In this document: piece after piece, positions 1 to 7,670 of the stretch
Layout: the number at the start of each line of letters is the position of its first letter
How positions within the stretch are numbered: position 1 is the first letter of the stretch
Assembly: GCA_934090595.1 (NCBI GenBank)
Contig: CAKOJO010000018.1
Coordinates: 1-19,478 of the forward strand
DNA from: an uncultured Bacilli bacterium
Lineage (GTDB): Bacteria > Bacillota_I > Bacilli_A > RF39 > UBA660
Length of the DNA: 19,478 nt
Direction: 5' to 3'
Notes under the pieces: model-generated
Database searches by the model: none
What the model was told of the DNA's origin: nothing
What the model saw: the letters and a program-made list of their open reading frames with translations, nothing else
Position numbers and translations under genes: made by a program

Positions 1-4
1 AAAT

Positions 5-67
5 TGACTTTTAGTCATATAAACTGCTTTCAGCAGTAAACACAAGCCCTGCACTTTGAGTGCAGGG
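5..67. repeat. Three consecutive tight hairpins before the first gene
   Basis: Three perfect inverted repeats, each with a 3-nt loop, follow one another: TGACT/AGTCA (5-9/13-17, loop TTT), ACTGCT/AGCAGT (23-28/32-37, loop TTC) and CCCTGCACT/AGTGCAGGG (47-55/59-67, loop TTG). The third is followed by TTGTT rather than a T run, so it is a weak terminator candidate. It sits only 11 bases before the ATG at 79, where it would crowd ribosome binding. Stacked hairpins like this occur at ends of single-strand-transposing elements, in folded leaders and at terminators; which applies cannot be decided because the window starts here. No reading frame crosses this stretch. Confidence 0.6.
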
Positions 68-78
68 TTGTTGACAAA

Positions 79-834
79 ATGCCTAAAGAGTTTAATTATA
101 ATAAAAAGAACTTACCATGTAATAATTATAGTGATGATGAAGCAGAATTGTTAGATAAGATTTTATACGATAGAGTAGAAGAAGCTGGTAATGGTACACG
201 TGCTGGTGTAGTTGCAGCAGTTAGATTTTTAACATTAGAGTTTCCATACAAAATAAAGTATTTTTCAGAAAATGGTCGTATGGCAAATTATAGTGGTGGA
301 AAAAAAGTAGATGGTGAAGGCAGATATTATCATAAGGGTTTATATTTATCGTATGAAAAAACTAAGAATATAAAATATTCACTTAATGGTCCTGCTCCAT
401 GGGGATGTAGTATCTATTCTAATCCAAGCAAAGGAAATAGACAAAATGGACTTGACTGTAGTGGCTTTACGACTTGGGTAGTGTATAATGGTGGTTTTGA
501 TATTGAAGATTTAGGAGCTTATGGAGGCTCTAAAAGTTATAAAAACTTAAATGATGTTGGTGAAGAGTATAAACTGAGTAAAGAACTTGCTCTTTCTAAT
601 AAAATAAAAGCAGGAGATTTACTTGGTGAAGTATCTGTTTCTGAAGGACATTCTGCGATAGTCGTGGGAATTGATAAGGACTATTATTATATTGGTGAGT
701 CGCTTTGGATATCGCCATATGGTGTTAATGTAAATAAATACAAAAAAGAACAGTTACATAAATATTTTGAAACAGTTAATTTAATGGATAGCTTTTATAA
801 AAATGATGGTAACTATACAAGTATGTGGTACTAA
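79..834 (+). CDS. NlpC/P60-type cell-wall hydrolase, probably missing its N-terminus
   Basis: The protein (251 aa) has the NlpC/P60 papain-like layout: the nucleophile motif GLDCSGF (Cys at about residue 127) near the middle, then EGHSAIVVGID with the catalytic His about 66 residues later. NlpC/P60 enzymes cut peptide stems of peptidoglycan outside the membrane, so a signal peptide would be expected. This protein starts MPKEFNYNKK with no hydrophobic segment, and the ATG has no convincing ribosome binding site. No earlier in-frame start exists, because a TAA lies at 37-39. The simplest reading is a gene that has lost its 5' part, perhaps at the hairpin-rich junction at 5-67. An alternative is an intact intracellular or phage-derived amidohydrolase. 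The fold is reasonably clear; the substrate and functional state are not. Confidence 0.65.
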   Translation: MPKEFNYNKKNLPCNNYSDDEAELLDKILYDRVEEAGNGTRAGVVAAVRFLTLEFPYKIKYFSENGRMANYSGGKKVDGEGRYYHKGLYLSYEKTKNIKYSLNGPAPWGCSIYSNPSKGNRQNGLDCSGFTTWVVYNGGFDIEDLGAYGGSKSYKNLNDVGEEYKLSKELALSNKIKAGDLLGEVSVSEGHSAIVVGIDKDYYYIGESLWISPYGVNVNKYKKEQLHKYFETVNLMDSFYKNDGNYTSMWY

Positions 835-850
835 AAATTTTAAAAAAAGA

Positions 851-880
851 TTGCAAGTACTTTACAATTTGTGTTATCAT
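851..880 (+). promoter_or_regulatory. SigmaA-type promoter for sepF
   Basis: TTGCAA at 851-856 and TATCAT at 875-880 are 18 bp apart. A TGGAGGAA ribosome binding site follows at 896-903, just before the ATG at 910. The promoter would drive sepF and the divIVA-like gene. Confidence 0.55.
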
Positions 881-909
881 ATATATGAATACTAGTGGAG
901 GAATGAAAT

Positions 910-1305
910 ATGAAATTTGATTTGAAAAAATTTATTGGTGACGACCAAAAAATAGATAATACAAAAGAAAATGAATATTATGAAGATTCAACTAAAGAAG
1001 ATGTAAATGGTGCTAAAATGATTCTTTTAGAACCACGTGCTTATTCTGAATCACAACAAATAGCAGATTATCTTAAAAAAAGATGTTCTGTAGTAGTTAA
1101 TTTAAAACGAGTAACACCTGAAGTCGCTAAAAGAATAATAGACTTTCTTGGCGGTACTATATATGCAATCGGAGGAAACATGCAAAAATTAGGAAATGGT
1201 ATTTTCTTATGTGCTCCGAATAACTTTAATATCGAAGGAAAAATAAGTGAGGGAGAAAAACAAGCTCAAAAAAATAAAAAAGAAGAACAAGAATTAGACT
1301 GGTAA
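910..1305 (+). CDS. sepF: Cell division protein SepF
   Basis: SepF polymerises into rings, bundles FtsZ and helps tether it to the membrane at the division septum. The 131-aa protein shows the family pattern: an N-terminal MKFDLKKFIG membrane-binding segment, an acidic variable linker (about 15-35), then the conserved SepF core with PRAYSESQQIADYL, VVVNLKRV and RIIDFLGGTIYAIGG. It ends in a charged lysine/glutamate tail. It is slightly shorter than the usual ~150 aa because the linker is short. The start is supported by TGGAGGAA at 896-903. It is followed 19 bp later by the divIVA-like gene; the ylmG and ylmH genes often found between them in Bacilli are absent. Confidence 0.93.
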   Translation: MKFDLKKFIGDDQKIDNTKENEYYEDSTKEDVNGAKMILLEPRAYSESQQIADYLKKRCSVVVNLKRVTPEVAKRIIDFLGGTIYAIGGNMQKLGNGIFLCAPNNFNIEGKISEGEKQAQKNKKEEQELDW

Positions 1306-1324
1306 TATAAATGAGGTGTGGTAT

Positions 1325-1747
1325 ATGGATAATTTTAATCAATCACAAATGGGTTATGATAAAAAGGAAGTAAATGAATTTGTAGACTACGTAATTAAAA
1401 AGACTGAGGAAAATATTGATACTATTAAAAATCAAAATGAAGAAATAAGAAGACTTAATTTAGAACTTGAAAGATATAAAAAACTGGAATCGTCTTATCA
1501 ATATCTTAATACTCAAACTGAATATACTACTACCGAAATCAAACGTTTAGCACAGCAACAAGCGGATCTTATAATAAAAGAAGCAAAAGATAATGCTAGT
1601 AAAATAGTAAATGATGCATTAATTAAAGCACAAAAAATACAAAATGATAAAGAACTACTTAATAAAAATATTACTATATGTAAAAAGAAAATAAGAAATG
1701 CTTTAATGGAACAATTAGATTTAATTGAAGAAATAGAAATACTTTAA
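1325..1747 (+). CDS. divIVA: DivIVA/GpsB-family coiled-coil protein
   Basis: DivIVA proteins recognise curved membrane at poles and septa and recruit division or cell-wall partners. The 140-aa product begins MDNFNQSQMGYDKKEVNEFVDYV, matching the DivIVA N-terminal domain (GYD..EV..FVD). A long, probably parallel, coiled coil follows (about residues 25-125) rich in Glu, Lys, Asn and Leu. An upstream in-frame GTG at 1316 overlaps the ribosome binding site GAGGTG (1313-1318); that site is correctly placed for ATG 1325, so the shorter start is chosen. It sits 19 bp after sepF, the classical neighbourhood. The coiled coil is more degenerate than in model DivIVA, so GpsB-like roles cannot be excluded. 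Confidence 0.82.
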   Translation: MDNFNQSQMGYDKKEVNEFVDYVIKKTEENIDTIKNQNEEIRRLNLELERYKKLESSYQYLNTQTEYTTTEIKRLAQQQADLIIKEAKDNASKIVNDALIKAQKIQNDKELLNKNITICKKKIRNALMEQLDLIEEIEIL

Positions 1748-1759
1748 TAGTATTTTTTT
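1737..1759 (+). terminator. Rho-independent terminator of the sepF-divIVA unit
   Basis: AAATACT (1737-1743) pairs with AGTATTT (1749-1755) around a 5-nt loop, and the right arm continues as a T run to 1759. The stem begins inside the last codons of the divIVA-like gene. It is A/T rich and therefore of moderate strength. Confidence 0.6.
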
Positions 1760-1760
1760 C

Positions 1761-1788
1761 TTGACTTTAATTAAAAATAATATATAAT
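1761..1788 (+). promoter_or_regulatory. Strong sigmaA-type promoter for the peptidase gene
   Basis: TTGACT (1761-1766) and a perfect TATAAT (1783-1788) lie 16 bp apart, directly after the preceding terminator and 25 bp before the ATG at 1813. Confidence 0.72.
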
Positions 1789-1812
1789 ATCTATTGCAAA
1801 AAGGTGTTATAT

Positions 1813-2898
1813 ATGGAATTAAATAAACAAATAAAAGAACTTAATAGATTAAAAAGAAGAATAGAGATAGATTTATTATCAGATATTAATACTGATGATA
1901 GAATAGTATTATCACATGAGTATATTCATATTCTTGATTTACTAAATACAATTGATAAGAATACAACACATGAAATACAACCTTTTATTTCTATGAAATA
2001 CTATGCTTTTAAACATAATATGCCATTTAATATTTTGTTTCAAGAAGCAGATTTTATTAACAAAACATCAAGTGATGTAATTAAGAAATATAAAAACTTT
2101 ACTTTAAATCCCAATAAAATATTCATACCGGATAATAGAGTAGAGTTAAATACAAAACAAAAACTACATATATTAAAATCATTTGTAGAAAGTATAGATA
2201 AAGAATTATTGCCATTTTTTGAGCAATTACAAAATTGTATAATTTATCATAAATGTAATAATAAAACATATGGGAGAACTTTTTCGTTTGTTAAACATGA
2301 TAAATATTATATATATTTAAATTCTAATTATAGAGTATCATCTCTTACAGATGCCTATACATTAGCTCATGAAATAGGACATGCATATGAAGACAAATAT
2401 ATATTAGAAAAACCAATACATTCTATATCTAAATATGATAATTATTATTCAGAAGTATGTTCAACATTTTTTGATACGGTATTTTTAAATTATGTATTAA
2501 GTCATTTTCATTTAGAAGAAGCAAACAGTTTAAAAGAATATAAACTAAATGAAATATTATCATGTTTTAAAACATTGAACTTTTTACTTAATAACGTAAA
2601 CATCTTATATGAAGATTATAATTATAGAATACCATATTATGAACAGTTATCTAAACAAGATAAAATACATATAGAAGAATGCAGTTCATATTTAAAAAAC
2701 ATTAAATATGGATACGGAATACTTATAGGTACTTATTTTGCTAATCTATATCGAAAGAATAAAGAAGAAGGATTAAAACAATTAAAAGAGTTTTTAAATA
2801 AACAATGTTATACTTCTTGTGATGAGCTATATCAGGAATTTATAAAGGACTACACATTTCTTGAAGAAGAATTAGATAAAATAAAAAGAATTAAATAA
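1813..2898 (+). CDS. M3-like (oligoendopeptidase F-type) zinc metallopeptidase, compact form
   Basis: The protein carries the gluzincin motif HEIGH at residues 186-190 (within TLAHEIGHAYE) and a candidate third zinc ligand, Glu214 in SEVCSTFFD, 24 residues after the second His. This spacing and the E-V-x-S-T-F motif are typical of the M3 family (PepF, thimet oligopeptidase), which cleaves short peptides in the cytoplasm. At 361 aa it is much shorter than canonical PepF (~600 aa), lacking most of the long helical N-terminal part. There is no signal peptide. An in-frame GTG at 1804 lies inside the ribosome binding site AAGGTG (1801-1806), so ATG 1813 is preferred. It has its own promoter and meets tmcAL tail to tail with an 8-bp overlap. 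Peptidase activity is likely; the substrate is unknown. Confidence 0.78.
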   Translation: MELNKQIKELNRLKRRIEIDLLSDINTDDRIVLSHEYIHILDLLNTIDKNTTHEIQPFISMKYYAFKHNMPFNILFQEADFINKTSSDVIKKYKNFTLNPNKIFIPDNRVELNTKQKLHILKSFVESIDKELLPFFEQLQNCIIYHKCNNKTYGRTFSFVKHDKYYIYLNSNYRVSSLTDAYTLAHEIGHAYEDKYILEKPIHSISKYDNYYSEVCSTFFDTVFLNYVLSHFHLEEANSLKEYKLNEILSCFKTLNFLLNNVNILYEDYNYRIPYYEQLSKQDKIHIEECSSYLKNIKYGYGILIGTYFANLYRKNKEEGLKQLKEFLNKQCYTSCDELYQEFIKDYTFLEEELDKIKRIK

Positions 2899-4009
2899 TT
2901 ATTGGTTTATTTAGTTCTTTTTTAATTAATGTATTGTCTTTTACGACAAGAGAATATATTTTAGTTACTTTGAATTCTATATCAAGATTCTTATCTATAT
3001 TAGGCTTATAATTACTAATAAGAGGAATATCTATATCCTTTTTAATACTATTTAAATATTTTTTGCCTTTCATGTTAAATCCCAATATCCTTATATAAGT
3101 AATTTCATTTATAAAGTCTTGTTTTTTAAAATCAGTTAAAATATGTATTAACATTCTATTAATTTTATTATAGGTATATCTTTTAGTTTTGATATTAGAT
3201 ATTAATTCTTCAATAGTAAAAGCATTATCTATATATTTTAGTATTCTGGACTCTATTCCTTCATCTACTGTTTGATATATTGATAGGTCTTCAGTAGTGT
3301 TTATTTTATATTTTAATAAATCTAAATAGTTGGAATTCTTATATATAATATTTTTATCATAATTAATATATTTAGATATATCTTTATTTTCCTTTATTAA
3401 CTTTCTAATTAGACTAGCACTTATAATATTACTATTTATATCTTTACCATGATAGTCATTAGTTCTTTTTATAGAGATAGGTTCAATATCATAGTTATTT
3501 TTAATTATCTCTTTTATGTATGATATACTCAATAAGTCATTCGGAGTATCAATTTTTTTAATATTAAAATGCTTTAATGCAAGAGAAAGACTAGTAGGGT
3601 AGTTATTACCATTATCAAGATATTTTTTAACTAAAAAGTCAAATTCATTATTATTTACTTGTAAGTTAGCTATATTGTATAAAAGATCTATGTTATTTGA
3701 TTCACTACCAAATACTATTTTAGATACCTTTAATTTATTTAGTATAGCCATTGCTCCTTTGGCAAAAATATCTGCACTTTGTGATGAGAATACGAAGGGT
3801 AGTTCAATTACTATATCTATTCCATTATTAAGACAAATACTGGCTTTATCCCATTTATTAAGTACACTAATTTCTCCTCGTTCACAAAATGATGAAGACA
3901 TAACACATACAATTAAAGAATCTTTATACATCTCTTTTATTTTTTTAATATGATATAAATGCCCTAGATGAAAAGGATTATATTCTGCGATTATTCCAAT
4001 TACTTCCAT
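2891..4009 (-). CDS. tmcAL: tRNA(Met) cytidine acetate ligase TmcAL
   Basis: TmcAL (B. subtilis YlbM) makes N4-acetylcytidine at the wobble base of elongator tRNA-Met using acetate and ATP. The N-terminus shows the nucleotidyltransferase-type ATP motif GIIAEYNPFHLGHLYH (residues 5-20). The family motifs SSSFCERG, NKWDKA, IDIVIELPF, FSSQSADIFAKGA and the KIVFGSE segment follow in order. The length of 372 aa is slightly below the usual ~400. ATG 4009 is preceded at 8 nt by AGGTGG (4023-4018 on the minus strand), whereas the earlier GTG codons at 4021 and 4018 overlap that site. It is divergent from the surface-protein operon and convergent with the peptidase gene, where the two stops share the sequence TTAAATAA. 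Confidence 0.9.
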   Translation of the reverse strand: MEVIGIIAEYNPFHLGHLYHIKKIKEMYKDSLIVCVMSSSFCERGEISVLNKWDKASICLNNGIDIVIELPFVFSSQSADIFAKGAMAILNKLKVSKIVFGSESNNIDLLYNIANLQVNNNEFDFLVKKYLDNGNNYPTSLSLALKHFNIKKIDTPNDLLSISYIKEIIKNNYDIEPISIKRTNDYHGKDINSNIISASLIRKLIKENKDISKYINYDKNIIYKNSNYLDLLKYKINTTEDLSIYQTVDEGIESRILKYIDNAFTIEELISNIKTKRYTYNKINRMLIHILTDFKKQDFINEITYIRILGFNMKGKKYLNSIKKDIDIPLISNYKPNIDKNLDIEFKVTKIYSLVVKDNTLIKKELNKPIII

Positions 4010-4025
4010 ACAAATCACCACCTAT

Positions 4026-4054
4026 ATTGTAACAAATAATTATTATTATGTAAA
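4026..4054 (-). promoter_or_regulatory. Candidate promoter for tmcAL
   Basis: On the minus strand TTTACA (4054-4049) and TACAAT (4031-4026) are separated by 17 bp. The hexamers are good, but the predicted start of transcription would fall at or just inside the ribosome binding site, giving an unusually short leader. The true start may lie elsewhere. Confidence 0.4.
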
Positions 4055-4062
4055 ATAGCATC

Positions 4063-4091
4063 TTTACAAAGAATTAAATATTTTATATAAT
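4063..4091 (+). promoter_or_regulatory. SigmaA-type promoter of the surface-protein operon
   Basis: TTTACA (4063-4068), a 17-bp spacer and a perfect TATAAT (4086-4091) precede AAGGAG (4101-4106) and the ATG at 4114. No other convincing promoter was seen before 7671, so it probably serves all three genes up to 8480. Confidence 0.72.
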
Positions 4092-4113
4092 TATTATAGT
4101 AAGGAGCAATCAT

Positions 4114-6132
4114 ATGGTTAGAAAAAAGAAAGCGAGTATTATAATTATTTTTGTTTTGATCGTAATTAGCATCTTATTAGTTGGTTCTTATGCATTATAT
4201 AATACAAGTTTACTTACTGATAATAATTCTATATCAACTGGAAAAGTAAAGATGAGTTATAGTGAGTCTAACGAAATCAAATTAAATAATGTTGTTCCTA
4301 CGAGTGATAAAAAAGGAACTTCAAGTACTGATTACTTTGAATTTAAAGTAAATACTTATATTAAGACTAATAAGGAAATGACTATGAATTATAATATAGT
4401 ATTAGAACCCCTTGATGTAGATAGTTCTTATACTAAGTTTAATGATAGTGATATTAAAGTTTATCTTACTAAGGTAGATAATAATACTGAAACATTAGTG
4501 ACAGGTCCAATAACTATAGATGAGCTTAATCAATATGTATTAAAATCACAGGAAGAAACATTTAATAAAGATGATACAGAACATAGTACTACATATAGAC
4601 TTAGAGCTTGGTTAGATTATAATTTTGATGCTAGTAAAATAAATAAAAAGACTTATAGTTATAAGTTTAGAGTTAATGTGAATAATGATGGTGCTCCGAC
4701 ATTGGATACAAGTGGTGCAAATAAACCGGAGTTAACAAGCAATATGATACCAGTGTATTATGATGAAGCAAATAATAGCTGGAAGAAAGCGGATGCTTCT
4801 AACTTAGATAAATCTAATATATGGTATAACTATGATAAAAAGATGTGGGCAAACGCAGTAACGGTAAGTACAACTAACAGAGACACTTATTTGAAAGCAG
4901 ATGTTGGAACTGAAATAAGCATGAATGATATAAACACTATGTGGGTATGGATACCAAGGTATACTTACACATATTTTAGCTCTTCTACACCACAAGAAAT
5001 AAATATAAAATTTGAAAAAAGAACAAATAGTTCTGGAACGATTAAATGTGTAGATGCAATAAATCAAGAAGATAGTGATGGAAACATTATATCGCAGAAG
5101 TGTACGGATAGCAAAAACACAAGTTTAAAAGTAGGTGTAAGTACTTATACTCATCCAGCTTTCACATTTGGTTCAAATGAATTAACAGGGTTATGGGTTG
5201 GTAAATTCGAAAATAGTGCTGTTGATATTCCTGCTAGTCCTATTATTACTGATTCTACTATTATAATAAAACCTGATTTAGTTTCATTGAGATACAAGGA
5301 TATTTCATATATGTTTAAAGACATTAGACAAATGGAGGGTTCTAATAATATATATGGTTTTAAGCAGAGTTCAAATACTGTATTTAATTGGGATGGCACT
5401 TTGACTAATGATAATAACAATATTGATATACATATGATGAAAAATAATGAATGGGGTGTTGTCGCTTATTTATCACATAGTAAATATGGAATAAATGGTG
5501 AAATATTTAAAAATAATTCAAGTGGTTATTATACTGGGAGAAGCGGAGGAAACGTTTCCGGAAAAACATCAGCCTCTTCAGTCTATGGTGGAGTTAGTTC
5601 CACTGAACAGAATATTGAATATGGTTATTATACTTATGATGGATATTTATTAAATTATAATACAAATACAAAGAGTCAAACTAAGGATTTAAGTAAAGTT
5701 GCAAGTTCAACGGGCAATATATATGGTATTTATGATATAAGTGGTGGTTCAAATGAATATGTAATGGGTGTAATGGTTTCCTCAGATGGAAAGTTTAATG
5801 TTGCATCTGCTAGTAATTGGAGTACTACATTAACGCCATCTACTAAGTATTATAATTCTTATTCATATGATGTTAGTGCAAATAATACCAAGTATTCAAC
5901 ATTTACAAGAGGCAAACTAGGTGATGCTACAATTGAGGTTTTAGTGTCATCAGTGAATAGAAAAAGCTGGTATGACGATTTAGCAAGTTTTGTTACATCT
6001 GATCGACCATGGGTAACAAGAGGTAGTTATTATAGTGATTTAGTAGCGCCTGGAGCCTTTTATTATCATACAGGACCCGGTTCTCATAACGATAGTGTTT
6101 CAACACGTTCTTGTTTGATAGTAAATAATTAA
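4114..6132 (+). CDS. Large surface protein: TasA/CalY-like N-terminus and FGE/C-type-lectin-like C-terminal domain
   Basis: Residues 1-30 form a Lys-rich start and hydrophobic segment ending in VGSYALYNTS, resembling a SipW-type signal followed by the ISTGKVKM start of TasA/camelysin-like beta-rich domains. Residues ~30-195 are almost identical to the next gene. From about 270 the protein changes to a domain with WVWIPRYTY, GLWVGKFEN, EWGVVAYLS, GNIYGIYDISGGSNEYVMG (from ~529) and a final segment WVTRGSYYSD...STRSCLIV (~633-669). This order is that of the formylglycine-generating-enzyme/C-type-lectin fold used by many DGR target proteins, with variable residues at the C-terminus. Several codons near the end (GCG, GCC, CCC) are rare for this genome. 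It is the first gene of the operon with 14 bp to the next. Secretion and surface display are inferred; the ligand is unknown. Confidence 0.7.
   Translation: MVRKKKASIIIIFVLIVISILLVGSYALYNTSLLTDNNSISTGKVKMSYSESNEIKLNNVVPTSDKKGTSSTDYFEFKVNTYIKTNKEMTMNYNIVLEPLDVDSSYTKFNDSDIKVYLTKVDNNTETLVTGPITIDELNQYVLKSQEETFNKDDTEHSTTYRLRAWLDYNFDASKINKKTYSYKFRVNVNNDGAPTLDTSGANKPELTSNMIPVYYDEANNSWKKADASNLDKSNIWYNYDKKMWANAVTVSTTNRDTYLKADVGTEISMNDINTMWVWIPRYTYTYFSSSTPQEINIKFEKRTNSSGTIKCVDAINQEDSDGNIISQKCTDSKNTSLKVGVSTYTHPAFTFGSNELTGLWVGKFENSAVDIPASPIITDSTIIIKPDLVSLRYKDISYMFKDIRQMEGSNNIYGFKQSSNTVFNWDGTLTNDNNNIDIHMMKNNEWGVVAYLSHSKYGINGEIFKNNSSGYYTGRSGGNVSGKTSASSVYGGVSSTEQNIEYGYYTYDGYLLNYNTNTKSQTKDLSKVASSTGNIYGIYDISGGSNEYVMGVMVSSDGKFNVASASNWSTTLTPSTKYYNSYSYDVSANNTKYSTFTRGKLGDATIEVLVSSVNRKSWYDDLASFVTSDRPWVTRGSYYSDLVAPGAFYYHTGPGSHNDSVSTRSCLIVNN
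4195..4688 (+). repeat. Direct repeat copy 1: shared N-terminal coding block
   Basis: This 494-bp stretch is repeated at 6228-6721 with an exact offset of 2033 and no gaps. The inner 338 bp (4294-4631) is base-for-base identical by reading, including synonymous positions; the few differences lie toward the two ends. It encodes the TasA-like domain of both surface proteins. Confidence 0.93.
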
Positions 6133-6146
6133 TAAAGGAGGATAAT

Positions 6147-7640
6147 ATGTGCAGTAAAAAGAAAATATTAACTATTATATCTTTATCTTTATTTGCAATA
6201 AGTATTTTATCATTTGGGACATATGCTTTATATAATACAAGTTTACTTACTGATAATAATTCTATATCAACTGGAAAAGTAAAGATGAGTTATAGTGAAT
6301 CTAATGAAATTACATTAAATAATGTGGTTCCTACGAGTGATAAAAAAGGAACTTCAAGTACTGATTACTTTGAATTTAAAGTAAATACTTATATTAAGAC
6401 TAATAAGGAAATGACTATGAATTATAATATAGTATTAGAACCCCTTGATGTAGATAGTTCTTATACTAAGTTTAATGATAGTGATATTAAAGTTTATCTT
6501 ACTAAGGTAGATAATAATACTGAAACATTAGTGACAGGTCCAATAACTATAGATGAGCTTAATCAATATGTATTAAAATCACAGGAAGAAACATTTAATA
6601 AAGATGATACAGAACATAGTACTACATATAGACTTAGAGCTTGGTTAGATTATAATTTTGATGCATCAAAAATAAATAATAAGACTTATAGTTATAAGTT
6701 TAGGGTTAATGTGAATAATGAGGCTGCACCAAAACTATTAATGAATGCAACACAATTTGCAAAAGCAAATGTTGGAACTAATGGATTAGAAAAGATTACA
6801 CATGAAATTGATGATACATTACAAGTAGATAGTAAGTTTGCAACAGAATATAGATATCGTGGAGGGAACTCAGTAGTAAAAAACTATGTAACATTTAATA
6901 ATGAGGTATGGAGAATCATCGGAGTAATACCTACCGAAGATACAGATGGTAATGTAGAAAATAGAATTAAAATAATGAAGGATGAACCGATTGGGAATAT
7001 GAAATGGAATGGGTGTACAACTAGTGATTATATTAAATGCGATGATACAAATAACATTAATAATTGGACAACAGCTACACTAAATACATATTTAAATAAT
7101 GATTATTATAATACATTAAATAGTAATTCAAAAAGTATGATAGGAACAGCAAAATATTATCTTGGAGGATATAATACTTCACAAATAACAACTGATATAA
7201 TGTGGCAATATGAAAGAAAAAAAACAAATGGTAATAATTGTACATATGATTCTGATAATGAAGTTCAGAATGGTACTTGTTATTTCTTTAAGACAAACCC
7301 TATAATGCAAAATGATGAAAGTAAAAAAATAGCAATAATGTATGTAAGTGATTATGGATATGGTGCTTCAAAAGAATGCACATACAACTTAGAAGAATAT
7401 GACTCATCTGAAAGTTGCCAAGAAGAAAATAATTGGCTGAATAAAGCAAAATTTGAAGTGTTGCTATCACCAGATCCATACAGTTCGTATGCTGTTTCTG
7501 TGGTTTCGTTTGATAGAGTTGATTTTACTGGTTCAGCTACTGATGCTTTACCTATATTTCCTACAATGTACCTCTCATCTAATGTAAAGATTTCAAGTGG
7601 TTCTGGCACAAGCTCTGATCCATATCAGTTAAGCTTATAA
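6147..7640 (+). CDS. Surface protein: same N-terminus as upstream gene, DUF6273/CLec-like C-terminal domain
   Basis: The 497-aa product starts with its own hydrophobic signal (LFAISILSFGTYALYNTS), then repeats the ~165-residue TasA-like domain of the preceding protein. From about residue 205 it switches to a domain also found in the gene at 16116: FAKANVGTNGLEKITHEIDDTLQVD, then FATEYRYRGGN, YVTFNNEVWRIIGVIPTEDTDGNVENR, GNMKWN, TLNTYLNNDYY, MIGTAKYYLGGY, MWQYERK, KKIAIMYVSDYGY and the end piece MYLSSNVKISSGSGTSS. This WRIIGI...LNTYLN...YLSSN pattern belongs to DUF6273-like, C-type-lectin-related surface domains. Residues ~437-475 diverge sharply from the paralogue and come from unusually adenine-poor DNA. 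The start is supported by AAAGGAGG at 6135-6142. Membrane-anchored or secreted display is likely. Confidence 0.72.
   Translation: MCSKKKILTIISLSLFAISILSFGTYALYNTSLLTDNNSISTGKVKMSYSESNEITLNNVVPTSDKKGTSSTDYFEFKVNTYIKTNKEMTMNYNIVLEPLDVDSSYTKFNDSDIKVYLTKVDNNTETLVTGPITIDELNQYVLKSQEETFNKDDTEHSTTYRLRAWLDYNFDASKINNKTYSYKFRVNVNNEAAPKLLMNATQFAKANVGTNGLEKITHEIDDTLQVDSKFATEYRYRGGNSVVKNYVTFNNEVWRIIGVIPTEDTDGNVENRIKIMKDEPIGNMKWNGCTTSDYIKCDDTNNINNWTTATLNTYLNNDYYNTLNSNSKSMIGTAKYYLGGYNTSQITTDIMWQYERKKTNGNNCTYDSDNEVQNGTCYFFKTNPIMQNDESKKIAIMYVSDYGYGASKECTYNLEEYDSSESCQEENNWLNKAKFEVLLSPDPYSSYAVSVVSFDRVDFTGSATDALPIFPTMYLSSNVKISSGSGTSSDPYQLSL
6228..6721 (+). repeat. Direct repeat copy 2: shared N-terminal coding block
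   Basis: This is the partner of 4195-4688. Identity ends exactly where the two proteins' C-terminal domains begin to differ (after AATAATGA), so the module boundary is visible at the DNA level. Confidence 0.93.
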
Positions 7641-7670
7641 AAAAATAATAAATAAAAAGGAGTTTTAATT

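Noticed and set aside
5..67. DGR template repeat near the first gene
   Set aside because: Although locally richer in G+C, it has no AAC-rich pattern and shares no sequence with the island at 17618-17724.
3675..3953. Plus-strand open frame opposite tmcAL
   Set aside because: It lies wholly inside the well-supported tmcAL gene, has no ribosome binding site and no family resemblance.
4804..5420. Minus-strand open frames inside the first surface protein gene
   Set aside because: They are shadows of the real gene, without ribosome binding sites or recognisable domains.
5548..5559. Perfect 12-bp palindrome GGAAACGTTTCC
   Set aside because: It lies in the middle of a coding sequence (GGNVSGK) far from any promoter; chance is the simpler explanation.
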